Assembly: GCA_918807975.1 (NCBI GenBank)
Contig: OU964935.1
Coordinates: 10,627,823 to 10,691,822 of the forward strand
Source: Aplidium turbinatum
Taxonomy: Eukaryota > Chordata > Ascidiacea > Aplousobranchia > Polyclinidae
Reading direction: 5' to 3'
DNA length: 64,000 nucleotides
The notes under the pieces are model-generated. The model was given only the letters and a program-made list of their open reading frames with translations, was not told the DNA's origin and made no database searches. A program made the translations under genes and the position numbers. This document shows, piece after piece, positions 13,601-21,306 of this stretch (the first letter of the stretch is position 1; the number at the start of each line of letters is the position of its first letter).

Positions 13601-16600
13601 AGCACTGAGGTGAGTTCAAGTTGAATTGTGATCAAACAGAGAAACAACACTTTTCATTCAATAGAGATTCTGTTGGTAGAAAACAATTTACTTGCTTCTG
13701 TCGAGTACAATTTATAGTGACGTGCTTTATGTTCAAAAGTAGTTTTAGTTTGTAAGTTTCACGTTCACAAGTGATTTTGCTTTAACTTTTTTCTTCAGGA
13801 GGAGATCATTGCCGCCGTTAAGCAAGTCTGCTCCATCCTCCCAAGCAGCATCCGAGGAGAATGTAATGACCTGATCGACCAGTATGGTAAAATGATCATT
13901 CAACAACTTCTGCAGAAAGTCACTCCTGATAAAATTTGCTCCGCTATTGGTCTCTGCTCGTCTTATCGTGTAAGTAACTTTGCTCATTTAAATCGCTCTG
14001 CTTAATGAACTCAGGGTAGCAAAAGTAAATATATTTTCCGTTACTGTCATGCGAATGCTGTCAATTGGCAATTGTGTGCACAGGGACAGCAAGCATGCCT
14101 ACACCTTTGTGTGAATGTTTAGAATCGGCTTACGGTAAACTTATCGTCTGAATCCTACTGCCACGACTTTGTTCGTGAACTTGGTCTTCGCACTATTTGT
14201 TGAACCGCAGTGCATGAAAGTACAGTGAAAGGAACTCTAAGGAAGGAAGTAATAGGTGAAACACTCTCAGCAGCCCTGGATGCCATGTTTACAAATTCAG
14301 CATTGAGGACGTCGATCACTTGGTCAAAGATTGCCCAGCCACCAAAACCAGTAGCGAAAATGGAGCAGTACACGCATGTAGCGACATTTTCAAATACTGG
14401 ATGGAGCGCCAAAGACACCGCATAGACATGTGCATTGTGTACAGTTGTACACCATTATGGTTCTACTACCAGTACAAGGAACGATAAGATTTTGTTATTC
14501 ATCAGTCATTCAGCATACAAACTTCCAATACACCGGGAGTGCATCACTGTACTTTTTAATAATTGTGCCCAGGAAGCAAATGTTGGTCACTCTTCAGCTC
14601 TGAAGGGCACCGAAACGAATGTAAGGAAACCGTAATAATGGCAAAAATTGGCCCTCTGCTAAAACTGCAACACTACATTTCCTTGACATAGCTCAATCTC
14701 TTTGCCATTCCATGCAGATGTTGACGAAACGCCAGTTGATATTTAAATATCTGTTTTATAAACTTGTAAATCCTATGCAGCTTAAAATAATTATTATCGC
14801 TCTCCAGTAATTAACCCAAACAGCAAAATCCGTCATTATTACATTGATTCAACGTCAATTATTTTTCTATAAAAATGACGGATTTTGCTGTGTGGAAAGA
14901 TTGCGCATCCTGTCTAATGCACACACTCGTACTGTCAAAAAATTCTCTGTACTAAACAGTTTTGAAACTCATCTTTTTATAAGAAGCAAGTAAAAATAAA
15001 GCTTTGGTAGAGAGTTTGCTTTGTTGAACCATAGAAAAATAAAACAGAGTAACCTTAGCGGGTTTAACATACTTTTTGTACACACAAAAATATAACATAA
15101 TTAAAATAAACTCAAACGTTTTCGACACGTACGTGTGTCCTCATCACTTCAAAACTTCTCAACCAACGTAGTAAATAAATCATTTTGCTTTCAACGACAG
15201 AGCTCGACCAGTTGCGATATATGTGAAGCCGTGGCCAAGGAGCTAGACAACCTGCTGGAGCAGAATAGCACACAGGTGAGTTGTCAGCCAACAAAGTCCG
15301 TCTTTTTGACATTAGATTTAAATCAATCTGCTGTAATCAGAAAGGTTTTTGTTTGCTGGTTTGTTTCAACGATTAATTTGATTTGCATCTAAAATGAAAT
15401 TTTGAACAAACTTGCTGATAACTTATGTCTTGAATGACGCTTTTGACGTCAATTGAAAAACTTGCATTTGAACCACAGCTCAACTGACACACGATATTTT
15501 TTTTACTTATTTTCAGCAAGAAATCGTACTTGCCGTTGAGAAGGTCTGCACCATTTTACCAGGCGACTTGAAAGAACAATGCAACGACTTTCTTCAGCAA
15601 TATGGTTCAGTCCTCATCGAGTTGCTCCTACAACAAGTTTCCCCTTCAAAAATTTGTTCTACCCTTGGCTTGTGCTCTACCGAGTCCAACGCATCAAATG
15701 TACGTTTTAATAACTAGCGTTGTGCGGCTGCTGTTCCAGGTTTCACTTTATACTGAGTTCAGGTTTAAAGAGCTTCTTACAGAAAATCAACCGTTTTTTT
15801 CACATTGATTCAACGTCAAGAGACGTTGAATCAATGTAAAAAAACAATTGGTTTGCTGTCTGGGAGAATTTAAACTCGTCATAAAATCGTAATTGCGTTT
15901 ATCCAGGTAGCAAAATTATTTCATTTTACGTTTATTGGACGTCATGTAAAGTTGAAACAAGGTAAAAAGAAAAGATTTTACTAGCCGCATGTTGATGAGT
16001 TTCTATGTGTAATACAGCTTTCCACAACTTGTGATCTTTGCGTCGACATTGCTCAAGAACTTGACCACCTTTTGCAAGAAAACAAGACCGAGGTACGGAA
16101 GTTGAAATTAGTTTAAGAAAAAAATTTTTAACCTTCAAAGCTTATTACATTGTTTCTGTGATATATTTTGTCTCTTTTTAGGCAGCTATCGTCAAAGCCG
16201 TTGCGGAAGTTTGTAACGCGATTCCTGCAAAGTACAAGTCCGATTGCGATGCATTGATCGACAAGTACGGGGCTCGGATCGTGGAAGCGCTTATAAATGA
16301 CGTCAAGCCGGAAGCGTTGTGCTCTACAATTGGCTTATGCTCGTCAAAGCTCTCCAAGGCACAAGTATGGGACCGTAGCGGTTTATTGTTTAGTGTTTTG
16401 GTTCAGTGCTGGTCGACTACATAACGGGCAGCAGTGGTCAGGAACGCGAAGACGAAGCTACTGTGTGCCGCTGGTATTCGCTTGACAATCGACTTCCTTA
16501 TTTGAAAGAATTAGGTAGACATCATCATCATCATGAATTGACCTGCACGTGAATTTTCCATTGGTTCAACTTTTTGACTTGGAATAGATTTTCGAGTTCA

Positions 16601-18717
16601 GGCCCAACCTAGATAACAAAATCTTACTTTTTACACTTTTGCAACGTCTGCAGACAACGCAAAAAGGAAAATTTTGTTCCTTAGAAAAATACAAGATCCA
16701 TATACATCTTTCCACACAAAATATTTGTGCTGATTTTTAATGACAGCCTACTGCACTTTCAAAAACGAATTAAGTCAGCTGTGATGTTAGAAGTGCGGGT
16801 TGTTGATTATAAGGCTTCTTTAATTTGTAAACAACGTTCTTCCATGAAATTATTTCTTTTTTTTAGTTGTAAACTTTTTCTTAAAATAACTTGATGTTTC
16901 CTGCCGACGCCGTTTGTTTCAGTGGCATTTTATTCCAGATACCAAGAGCCGACAGCACTCTGTGCGACGTGTGTAAAATAGCTATCAGTTTCCTCGATCA
17001 AGAACTAACAGCCAATGCTACTCGCGATGAAATTGAAAAAGCTTTAGAAACTCTCTGTGTCAAACTTCCAGCGGAAATCCAAGGGACTGTGAGTGATGAC
17101 ATTCTTTACTAGTTTATTACCACCCCAGACAGCAAAATGCGCCATTTTTACATTGATTCAACGTCTGTAAATTGATGTAAAATAACGAATTTTGTTGTCT
17201 GGGAGACCACCAAAACCTTGCAGTATGCTTTAGTTTAGTAAATATTTGATTTGCAGGCCAACAATACTTTAGCATGCAGACTAGCCTGCTGTGTTTTCTA
17301 CCTGCAAAAACACCCATGCACCTATTCACTTTTGTGTAATTACTAATTGTGTAGTAATTACAAAAAAAAACGATTCATTTATTTAGGCTACTCCAATTCC
17401 TTAAATCTTTTCTTCATCTTGGGTTTCATTTGCTAATGTTTTTTTTTTTGGCACATAGTGTAACTTACAACGTGATCAACATTTTTGTTAGCGTTTTTCT
17501 ACTGTATGTCAGCTATTGCGTCACTGCTTGTTCTACTGGAATGATCCAGTTTAACCAGGTAGGATATTTGGTTGCTTCATGTTAGAAGCTCAACACTTAC
17601 TTTTATGTCATTGCAGTGTGATGATATCGTCGAGCAATACACTCCTGATATTCTTGACCTGGCGGAAAACGCACTTGATGCAGACTACATTTGTTTGGTG
17701 AGTTTAGAAACTGTTCGCTCACACATTGTTTCAGTTGGCGAGTGGTGCACCTTTTGCGTCTGACCATACCAAAATTCAAATTGCTCGCACCAAATTACCT
17801 TTGATTGAATCATTTATTCTCGGACTGAGAAAGCTTCTTTGAGAGCTTAATCCGGGCAGTTTTGCATACTTGTAGAATGTAGAGGCTTTGAACCACTGAC
17901 GCAGGGCCGGTTACCGAGATTGGAAGAGCCAAGTTTCCGCTTTTTGAAGTGTTGTTTGTGAATTATTCCATCCAGTCGGTGCCACTGAACGAAGAGCAGT
18001 CATTTAAATGTATTGCTCAAATGGTCAAGCGCACACTCCAAGAGTCTGGGCTTTTTTTTATATTCGCAAAATCGTGATGTAATTCTACTTATGCAAACCC
18101 AGAAACAGCAACTTTGGTCAATGTTTTTTATTGTTTTGTTTCAGCACTTGAAATTGTGCGCCAGCTTCAGAAAGCCTTCTCTGATTGGTCACAATCGTTG
18201 CACTTACGGGCCAACTTACTGGTGTAAGAATGAACAGGCGGCGAGAGAATGCAATGTGAGTTTGTCAAGTCTTCCGCGTTATAAGCTTGCTTCATTGTCG
18301 AAGCTTCATGTTGGACTTAGGGAACAAAGAAAAAGTCCTTTTTCAAAATTTAGATTCACGAATGCAATAAGTGGTTAAAATTATTTTATGACCAAGGTAG
18401 GCTACCACGCAAGTTTTAGACCGCGGATTATAACTGCTTCACATCATAGGAGTTGTTCAAATATAATGCCATATAAATTTTCGCAAACTTGAAATGTCGG
18501 TTCTCATACCCCTCGTTATTCAGCCTCTATCTATCTTGTCACTACCCGATTGGTGGTAATAGCCCTGAAGGCAGATATTTGCAATTAAAAAAAAACACAG
18601 ACCTACCGTTAGCTTCCTCGTCATGGCTTATGCACTGATGTCAAACTGATGGAATAATTAACGTTTCTGTTTGTTTTTTAGGCTTTAGACCACTGCCGTC
18701 TTCACGTGTGGAATTAA
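270..18717 (+). CDS. PSAP: Prosaposin-like polyprotein, 3' part of gene (13 SapB modules + C-terminal SapA)
   Basis: Thirty-six GT-AG exons give one open frame of about 1180 residues: 270-362, 547-609, 1278-1334, 1562-1612, 2568-2654, 3521-3583, 3802-3858, 4261-4368, 5499-5591, 5702-5764, 6055-6111, 6616-6669, 7037-7123, 7273-7335, 7711-7767, 8001-8078, 8322-8399, 8818-9003, 9526-9600, 9907-10089, 10404-10478, 11101-11283, 11847-11921, 12240-12410, 12694-12768, 12957-13127, 13535-13609, 13799-13969, 15201-15275, 15517-15699, 16018-16092, 16182-16364, 16939-17088, 17617-17697, 18145-18255, 18682-18717. Each module has the six-cysteine saposin B pattern (CxxC, two central C, C-x5/6-C). The end CTYGPTYWCKNEQAARECN then CRLHVWN matches the prosaposin SapA tail. 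In the known family a lysosomal precursor is cleaved into small lipid-binding saposins that help glycosidases. Vertebrate prosaposin has four SapB modules, so this is a large expansion. Start codon and signal peptide lie upstream of the window. Substrates of individual modules cannot be read from sequence. Confidence 0.93.
2667..3072. mobile_element. hAT-like MITE, family X, copy 1
   Basis: A 406-bp element with long terminal inverted repeats (CATGGCTACC... and ...GGTGGTTATG) flanked by a perfect 8-bp duplication GATAATAT (2659-2666 and 3073-3080). It shares most of its length with the element at 59051-59467. It has no coding capacity. It sits 12 bp past the end of the 2568-2654 exon, inside the splice-donor neighbourhood. 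Confidence 0.85.
4168..4216. mobile_element. Palindromic foldback MITE (family P), half copy
   Basis: Right arm only: the CGTCTGCAGATGTTGAATC core through TTTGCTGTTTGGG. The left arm is degenerate. Confidence 0.6.
4868..5388. mobile_element. TIR element of about 520 bp in intron (unclassified MITE)
   Basis: Comparison with the duplicate at about 150-170 shows this block is an insertion. Its ends are imperfect inverted repeats of about 35 bp: CCTGGTCGCGAAATTTTT at the left, and a right end whose reverse complement reads CCGGGCTGCGAATTTTTTCC. No transposase is seen. The family and target duplication are unclear. Confidence 0.6.
5499..6669 (+). other. SapB module A3 (four exons)
   Basis: Exons 5499-5591, 5702-5764, 6055-6111 and 6616-6669 encode 89 residues. 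The first exon encodes the same protein as module A1's first exon, and the second differs by one residue (LVKQQC for LAKQQC). This marks A3-A4 as a duplicate of A1-A2. Confidence 0.9.
6254..6302. mobile_element. Family P palindromic MITE, degenerate copy
   Basis: The palindromic core AACGTCTGCAGACGTT is intact, but both outer arms are decayed or missing. Confidence 0.4.
7037..8078 (+). other. SapB module A4 (four exons)
   Basis: Exons 7037-7123, 7273-7335, 7711-7767 and 8001-8078 encode 95 residues, nearly identical to module A2 over the first three exons. The C-terminal linker is shorter and differs. Confidence 0.9.
8322..9003 (+). other. SapB module B1 (two exons)
   Basis: Exons 8322-8399 and 8818-9003 encode 88 residues: DDDTSCSVCQVVVQELENL, then a 62-residue half with KVCTIVPKDIRTEC and LGLCSSK. 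Six cysteines are present. This is the first module with the two-exon layout. It has no NxS/T sequon at the position where several later modules have one. Confidence 0.9.
8469..8551. mobile_element. Family P palindromic MITE
   Basis: Left arm AGACAGCAAATTAGCC through the ACGTCCGCAGACGT core, then a shortened right arm ending at GTAGTTGGG. About 83 bp. Confidence 0.75.
9526..10089 (+). other. SapB module B2 (two exons)
   Basis: Exons 9526-9600 and 9907-10089. The protein begins SSTTCDVCEAVAKELDNL and is nearly identical to modules B4-B6 even though the divergent B3 lies between them. An NST sequon ends the first exon. The second exon ends SLPIE rather than SSYR. Confidence 0.9.
10251..10355. 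mobile_element. Family P palindromic MITE, longest copy
   Basis: The inverted repeat extends past the usual end: CACTATCCCA at the left and TGGGATAGTG at the right are exact reverse complements. The centre carries a small duplicated GCAGAC. Confidence 0.8.
10404..11283 (+). other. SapB module B3 (two exons, divergent)
   Basis: Exons 10404-10478 and 11101-11283 encode SSTTCDLCEAVAEELDNL and KVCGFLPSGIQQEC and related motifs. All six cysteines are kept, but the module is clearly divergent from B2 and B4-B6. The sequon is replaced by DST. Confidence 0.9.
11638..11711. mobile_element. Family P palindromic MITE
   Basis: AGACAACAAAATTCG through TTTTGCTGTCTTGG, with ATCAC on both sides (11633-11637, 11712-11716), a possible 5-bp target duplication. 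The right arm lacks about 10 bp next to the centre. The right flank is shared with the copy at 13315, so both descend from one insertion. Confidence 0.75.
11847..12410 (+). other. SapB module B4 (triplicated cassette, copy 1)
   Basis: Exons 11847-11921 and 12240-12410 encode 82 residues. They share exon sequence and flanking intron sequence with B5 and B6. The intron is about 130 bp longer than in its sisters because of an insertion at about 12058-12190. Confidence 0.9.
12058..12190 (+). mobile_element. Penelope-like terminal fragment (hammerhead-like), copy in B4 intron
   Basis: Inserted relative to the B5 and B6 introns. It contains GGGCT...AGCC closing a short stem followed by GAAAACG, resembling the stem II and GAAA part of a hammerhead ribozyme. 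The CUGAUGA half is decayed (CTTGAAA). Confidence 0.4.
12694..13127 (+). other. SapB module B5 (triplicated cassette, copy 2)
   Basis: Exons 12694-12768 and 12957-13127 encode 82 residues, differing from B4 and B6 by only a few residues, including NST where the sisters have DST. The acceptor of the second exon reads ctttag rather than cttcag. Confidence 0.9.
13315..13391. mobile_element. Family P palindromic MITE
   Basis: Same insertion as the 11638 copy by its right flank (GGATCACTGAAC), carried along by cassette duplication. The left flank matches the 14815 copy. Confidence 0.75.
13535..13969 (+). other. SapB module B6 (triplicated cassette, copy 3)
   Basis: Exons 13535-13609 and 13799-13969 encode 82 residues, near-identical to B4. 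The intron that follows carries an unexplained insertion of about 660 bp, then a sequence block shared with the introns after B4 and B5. Confidence 0.9.
14018..14680. other. Unexplained insertion in prosaposin intron after B6
   Basis: Compared with the introns after B4 and B5, about 660 bp is inserted between GGTAG and ATTTCCTTGACATAGC. It is less AT-rich than the surrounding intron and open in places on both strands, but I recognise no protein family, terminal repeat or target duplication. Confidence 0.6.
14815..14895. mobile_element. Family P palindromic MITE
   Basis: The left flank ATTAACCCAAACAGC matches the 13315 copy, so this is a duplicate of it. The central palindrome is replaced by an AT-rich stretch. 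Confidence 0.7.
15105..15165 (-). mobile_element. Penelope-like terminal fragment (hammerhead-like), minus strand
   Basis: The minus strand reads GTGATGAG, then a perfect GACAC...GTGTC stem, then GAAAACG, close to the hammerhead core. The first core base is G instead of C, so it is probably inactive. Confidence 0.45.
15201..15699 (+). other. SapB module B7 (two exons)
   Basis: Exons 15201-15275 and 15517-15699. The first exon is close to the cassette modules (SSTSCDICEAVAKELDNL). The second exon has diverged (KVCTILPGDLKEQC, ICSTLGLCSTES). An NST sequon is present. Confidence 0.9.
15778..15864. mobile_element. Family P palindromic MITE
   Basis: Inverted arms CACATTGATTCAACGTC and GACGTTGAATCAATGTAAA surround a 2-bp spacer, ending GCTGTCTGGG. 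Confidence 0.8.
15903..15955. mobile_element. Family P palindromic MITE, partial copy
   Basis: TCCAGGTAGCAAAATTATTT followed by a decayed arm. Only the left end is recognisable. Confidence 0.4.
16018..16364 (+). other. SapB module B8 (two exons)
   Basis: Exons 16018-16092 and 16182-16364 encode LSTTCDLCVDIAQELDHL and EVCNAIPAKYKSDC with all six cysteines. An NKT sequon ends the first exon. The intron, 16093-16181, is the shortest in the gene. Confidence 0.9.
16608..16684. mobile_element. Family P palindromic MITE, diverged copy
   Basis: CCTAGATAACAAAATC at the left and ATTTTGTTCCTTAG at the right surround AACGTCTGCAGAC. Both arms have changed, several positions in matching fashion. Confidence 0.65.
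16939..18190 (+). other. SapB module B9 (split over three exons)
   Basis: Exons 16939-17088 and 17617-17697 plus the start of 18145-18255. The protein runs STLCDVCKIAISFLDQEL, then CDDIVEQYTPDILDL, then ICL joined to HLKLCASF. The exon split differs from all other modules. The acceptor of the first exon (tattccag) is a reasonable but weak match. Confidence 0.85.
17124..17203. mobile_element. Family P palindromic MITE
   Basis: CCCAGACAGCAAAATGCG at the left and TTTTGTTGTCTGGG at the right. The right side of the centre is shortened. Confidence 0.8.
18145..18717 (+). other. C-terminal SapA domain and stop
   Basis: Exons 18145-18255 and 18682-18717 encode CTYGPTYWCKNEQAARECN, then ALDHCRLHVWN and TAA. 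The cysteine spacing and the terminal HVWN match the C-terminal saposin A-type domain of prosaposins. In the family this tail serves in targeting and is removed on maturation (known for the family, not shown here). Confidence 0.92.
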
Positions 18718-19003
18718 CGATTTCGAGGAAGAAATCACGTTTTGATTGCTGTGATTTTATATTATTTAATTTTAATCAAAGCTTCTTTATGCCGTACGAT
18801 TAAGATAGCCTATTGTTTCTTTATATTGTGGTGCAATTTTAAGTTTGTTAAATGATTCTTCTTCAATTTCTTATACTTTCCTGACTTGTCGCATCAGAGA
18901 TTTATATTTTGTTTTTATCATATTGAGCAAGTTGCAATTAAATGCTTCATTTTTGTAATTGTGTTCTTTTGCTTTACGTGACAGTGTTGCGCTGATCAAT
19001 AAA
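18718..19003 (+). terminator. Prosaposin 3' UTR and poly(A) signal
   Basis: After the TAA, AT-rich noncoding sequence runs to an AATAAA hexamer at 18998-19003 followed by a T-rich stretch. This is the best poly(A) signal in the region, so transcription probably ends near 19.0 kb. Confidence 0.6.
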
Positions 19004-19672
19004 GTATACATGAAGATATTTTGTCGGTCGTTTTTTTGCAAAGACGTCTTGACAAGCGTTGCGGCTGTCAGCAACACTATCGAATGACACAAAGTTCGAT
19101 TTGATCGCTGATCTCGCTTCTTTGCTCTATCGGCGTGCAAGGCTCTCCGAAATGAAGCAAGCCACACCGCACAGTTAAATACAAAACCCGCTGCATTTCA
19201 CCATCCAAGAAAGGTATAGTTTATATAACGAACGTGAACTTGCAAAATAAGGAAACACAAAACGTTATATACAAGAACTGAAATCCCGTAGCACCCTACA
19301 TGTGACGTAGAATGTGACTGTGACGTAGCATCGTAAAATTTTAACTATTCATAGCTGATGCTGCAAATCTGCATTATTTGGTACTGCTACCCATTGTTGG
19401 CAAGCTGAGAACTTCCAATAATTAGTTGGACGCCACGGGGTTGTACAGTTAGCATGCCAGTTCAAAGCAGGGGCATAACAAACGATGGGGGAGGGCATCG
19501 TGGGAAATTCAGTCTATATGAAAATGGATTGCGAACGAGTCAAACGTAGCTTGATGCAGAAAAATAGAAACAGTAATAAAAAGTCGAATAATTAATTGAA
19601 GACGGCAACAATTCTGGTCTCGTGCAATTTTGAATTAATATTCAAAAAATATACACTGCATAACAAAATATT

Positions 19673-19756
19673 CAGACAGCAAATCGGTCGTTTTTACATT
19701 GATTCAACGTCTGCAGACGTTGAATCAATGTAAAAACGACTGACTTGCTGTCTGGG
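19673..19756. mobile_element. Family P palindromic MITE, near-perfect copy
   Basis: An 84-bp almost perfect palindrome centred on ACGTCTGCAGACGT, ends CAGACAGCAAATCGG and CTTGCTGTCTGGG. It serves as the type copy of the family and lies between prosaposin and Pur-alpha. Confidence 0.85.
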
Positions 19757-20215
19757 TAGTTTCAATGTTTGTGTTAATAACGACTGAGTCTTGATGCAAA
19801 ATTAGTCCGAAAATTTCTGTAAAATACAAAGCTCAGACAATTTGGATATTATCATGAGATAAACATGCGTGAATTGCTTCCCTTCAAACTTGATACAGGT
19901 GGACGTTAAATTAAGTTAATGTCCATGTTTGTCAGAGCGGTAATGTTGGCATGGTCGAAGAAAAACAGACGCAACTACTCTCATGTGTAATGAATAAGCA
20001 GTGCAACTGCGGTGTAGTTGCATCACTTTCAAAAGAGGTCAGTAAATGTCTGGCCTGGGTGAGAAGGTTTGGAAAAATTACAATAACGGCTTATGCCACT
20101 TTCAAATTCCTCCTTAGTCCACGGACAACCGCTTGTTTTGCTGGAACTAATTATTCGCTATTTAGACTAAAATATTGCGGGAATTTTACTGAAGCATTCC
20201 TTATAACTGTACCTT

Positions 20216-20283
20216 CCCAAACAGCAAAATCCAACATCTGCAGACGTTGAATCAATGTAAATATGACGAATTTTGCTGTCTGG
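20216..20283. mobile_element. Family P palindromic MITE
   Basis: CCCAAACAGCAAAATCC is joined directly to the centre (CATCTGCAGACGTTG). Here the left arm is the shortened one. Confidence 0.75.
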
Positions 20284-20940
20284 ATTCGTGAGACATGAGG
20301 GATGGTCAAGCATTTGGGTGAAAGAAAATTAATTCTTTGAAGCAATAGCGACGCTACCAGCAAACCATTGTAAAAAAACAAAAACAGCAGCAGCAGAGTA
20401 AAAAAGTGTAACTACAAAAACAAACTGGCAAGACGATACAGAAACTGTTGGTAATTGTCGGACAATAGTTGTTACAATGGCAGCAGCAGTATATTTGTCT
20501 TTTAAGCACTTTAGCGCAGAATAAAGTTTGCAGTGTTGGAAGTATGAAATGTTGGCAATTTTGCAATATAAACGTCTTGAACGAGCTTTCAATGGACATG
20601 CGGTGCACCTTTAGAAAAAAATATTTTGGAAAAATTCCTAATATTCTTAGCAAGTTGAAAATAAAAGTTTTCTACTTTCAAACTCCATTGTTGAGCAATC
20701 AAAAGATTCTTTGAAATATTAAGCCACCGGACCAAAACAACTGTAGCCATTCGAAAACACACCAGGCATTGTAACAAAAACACAAAAAGTCATGCTCATG
20801 GTCCTTTGTGGGGACACAACACTCCTCAGAACTGGAATCAACCGGCGGAAACTGGAAAAAAAAAGAAACTTAATGATGGAATCCTTTGATAAACAAACAT
20901 CAGCACAGTACAAGAAACAACATTTCTAATATTGGCTTTT

Positions 20941-21011
20941 CCCAGGTAGCAAAACCTGTCGCTTTAACATTGACTGAACTTCTACCGACGTCATATTATT
21001 GCGATGCTAAA
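20941..21011. mobile_element. Family P palindromic MITE, decayed copy
   Basis: CCCAGGTAGCAAAACCTGTC followed by a weak TTAACATTGACTGAAC arm. The right end is not recognisable. Confidence 0.5.
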
Positions 21012-21306
21012 GTTGTACTACTGTAGATTAACTAGCAGAAATATTTAAGCACATTTTACATGACAAAAACGTTGGATTGTGAAGTTGATGTATGAGAAAC
21101 AAGAGCTGTTGTTACAAACTTGAACTAGAGCAAGAAGGGACAATAAATAATCTTAAACATAAGCCTTTCGTGTAGATAAAACTATTAGTTCAAGTAAATC
21201 ACCAAAAACAATCTAGATCCCATCTTTTACTTGTTAATTCGCAGAATTCACCATGCCAAGGTACTTAATTACTTACCCATGCTAAATATTAAAGAGATGA
21301 AGACAT

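Larger units (their letters stand above)
19004..21306. other. Intergenic region between prosaposin and Pur-alpha
   Basis: About 2.3 kb between the convergent gene ends. Three family P MITEs are visible. The rest is AT-rich with only short frames lacking any recognisable domain. Nothing else is supported. Confidence 0.6.
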
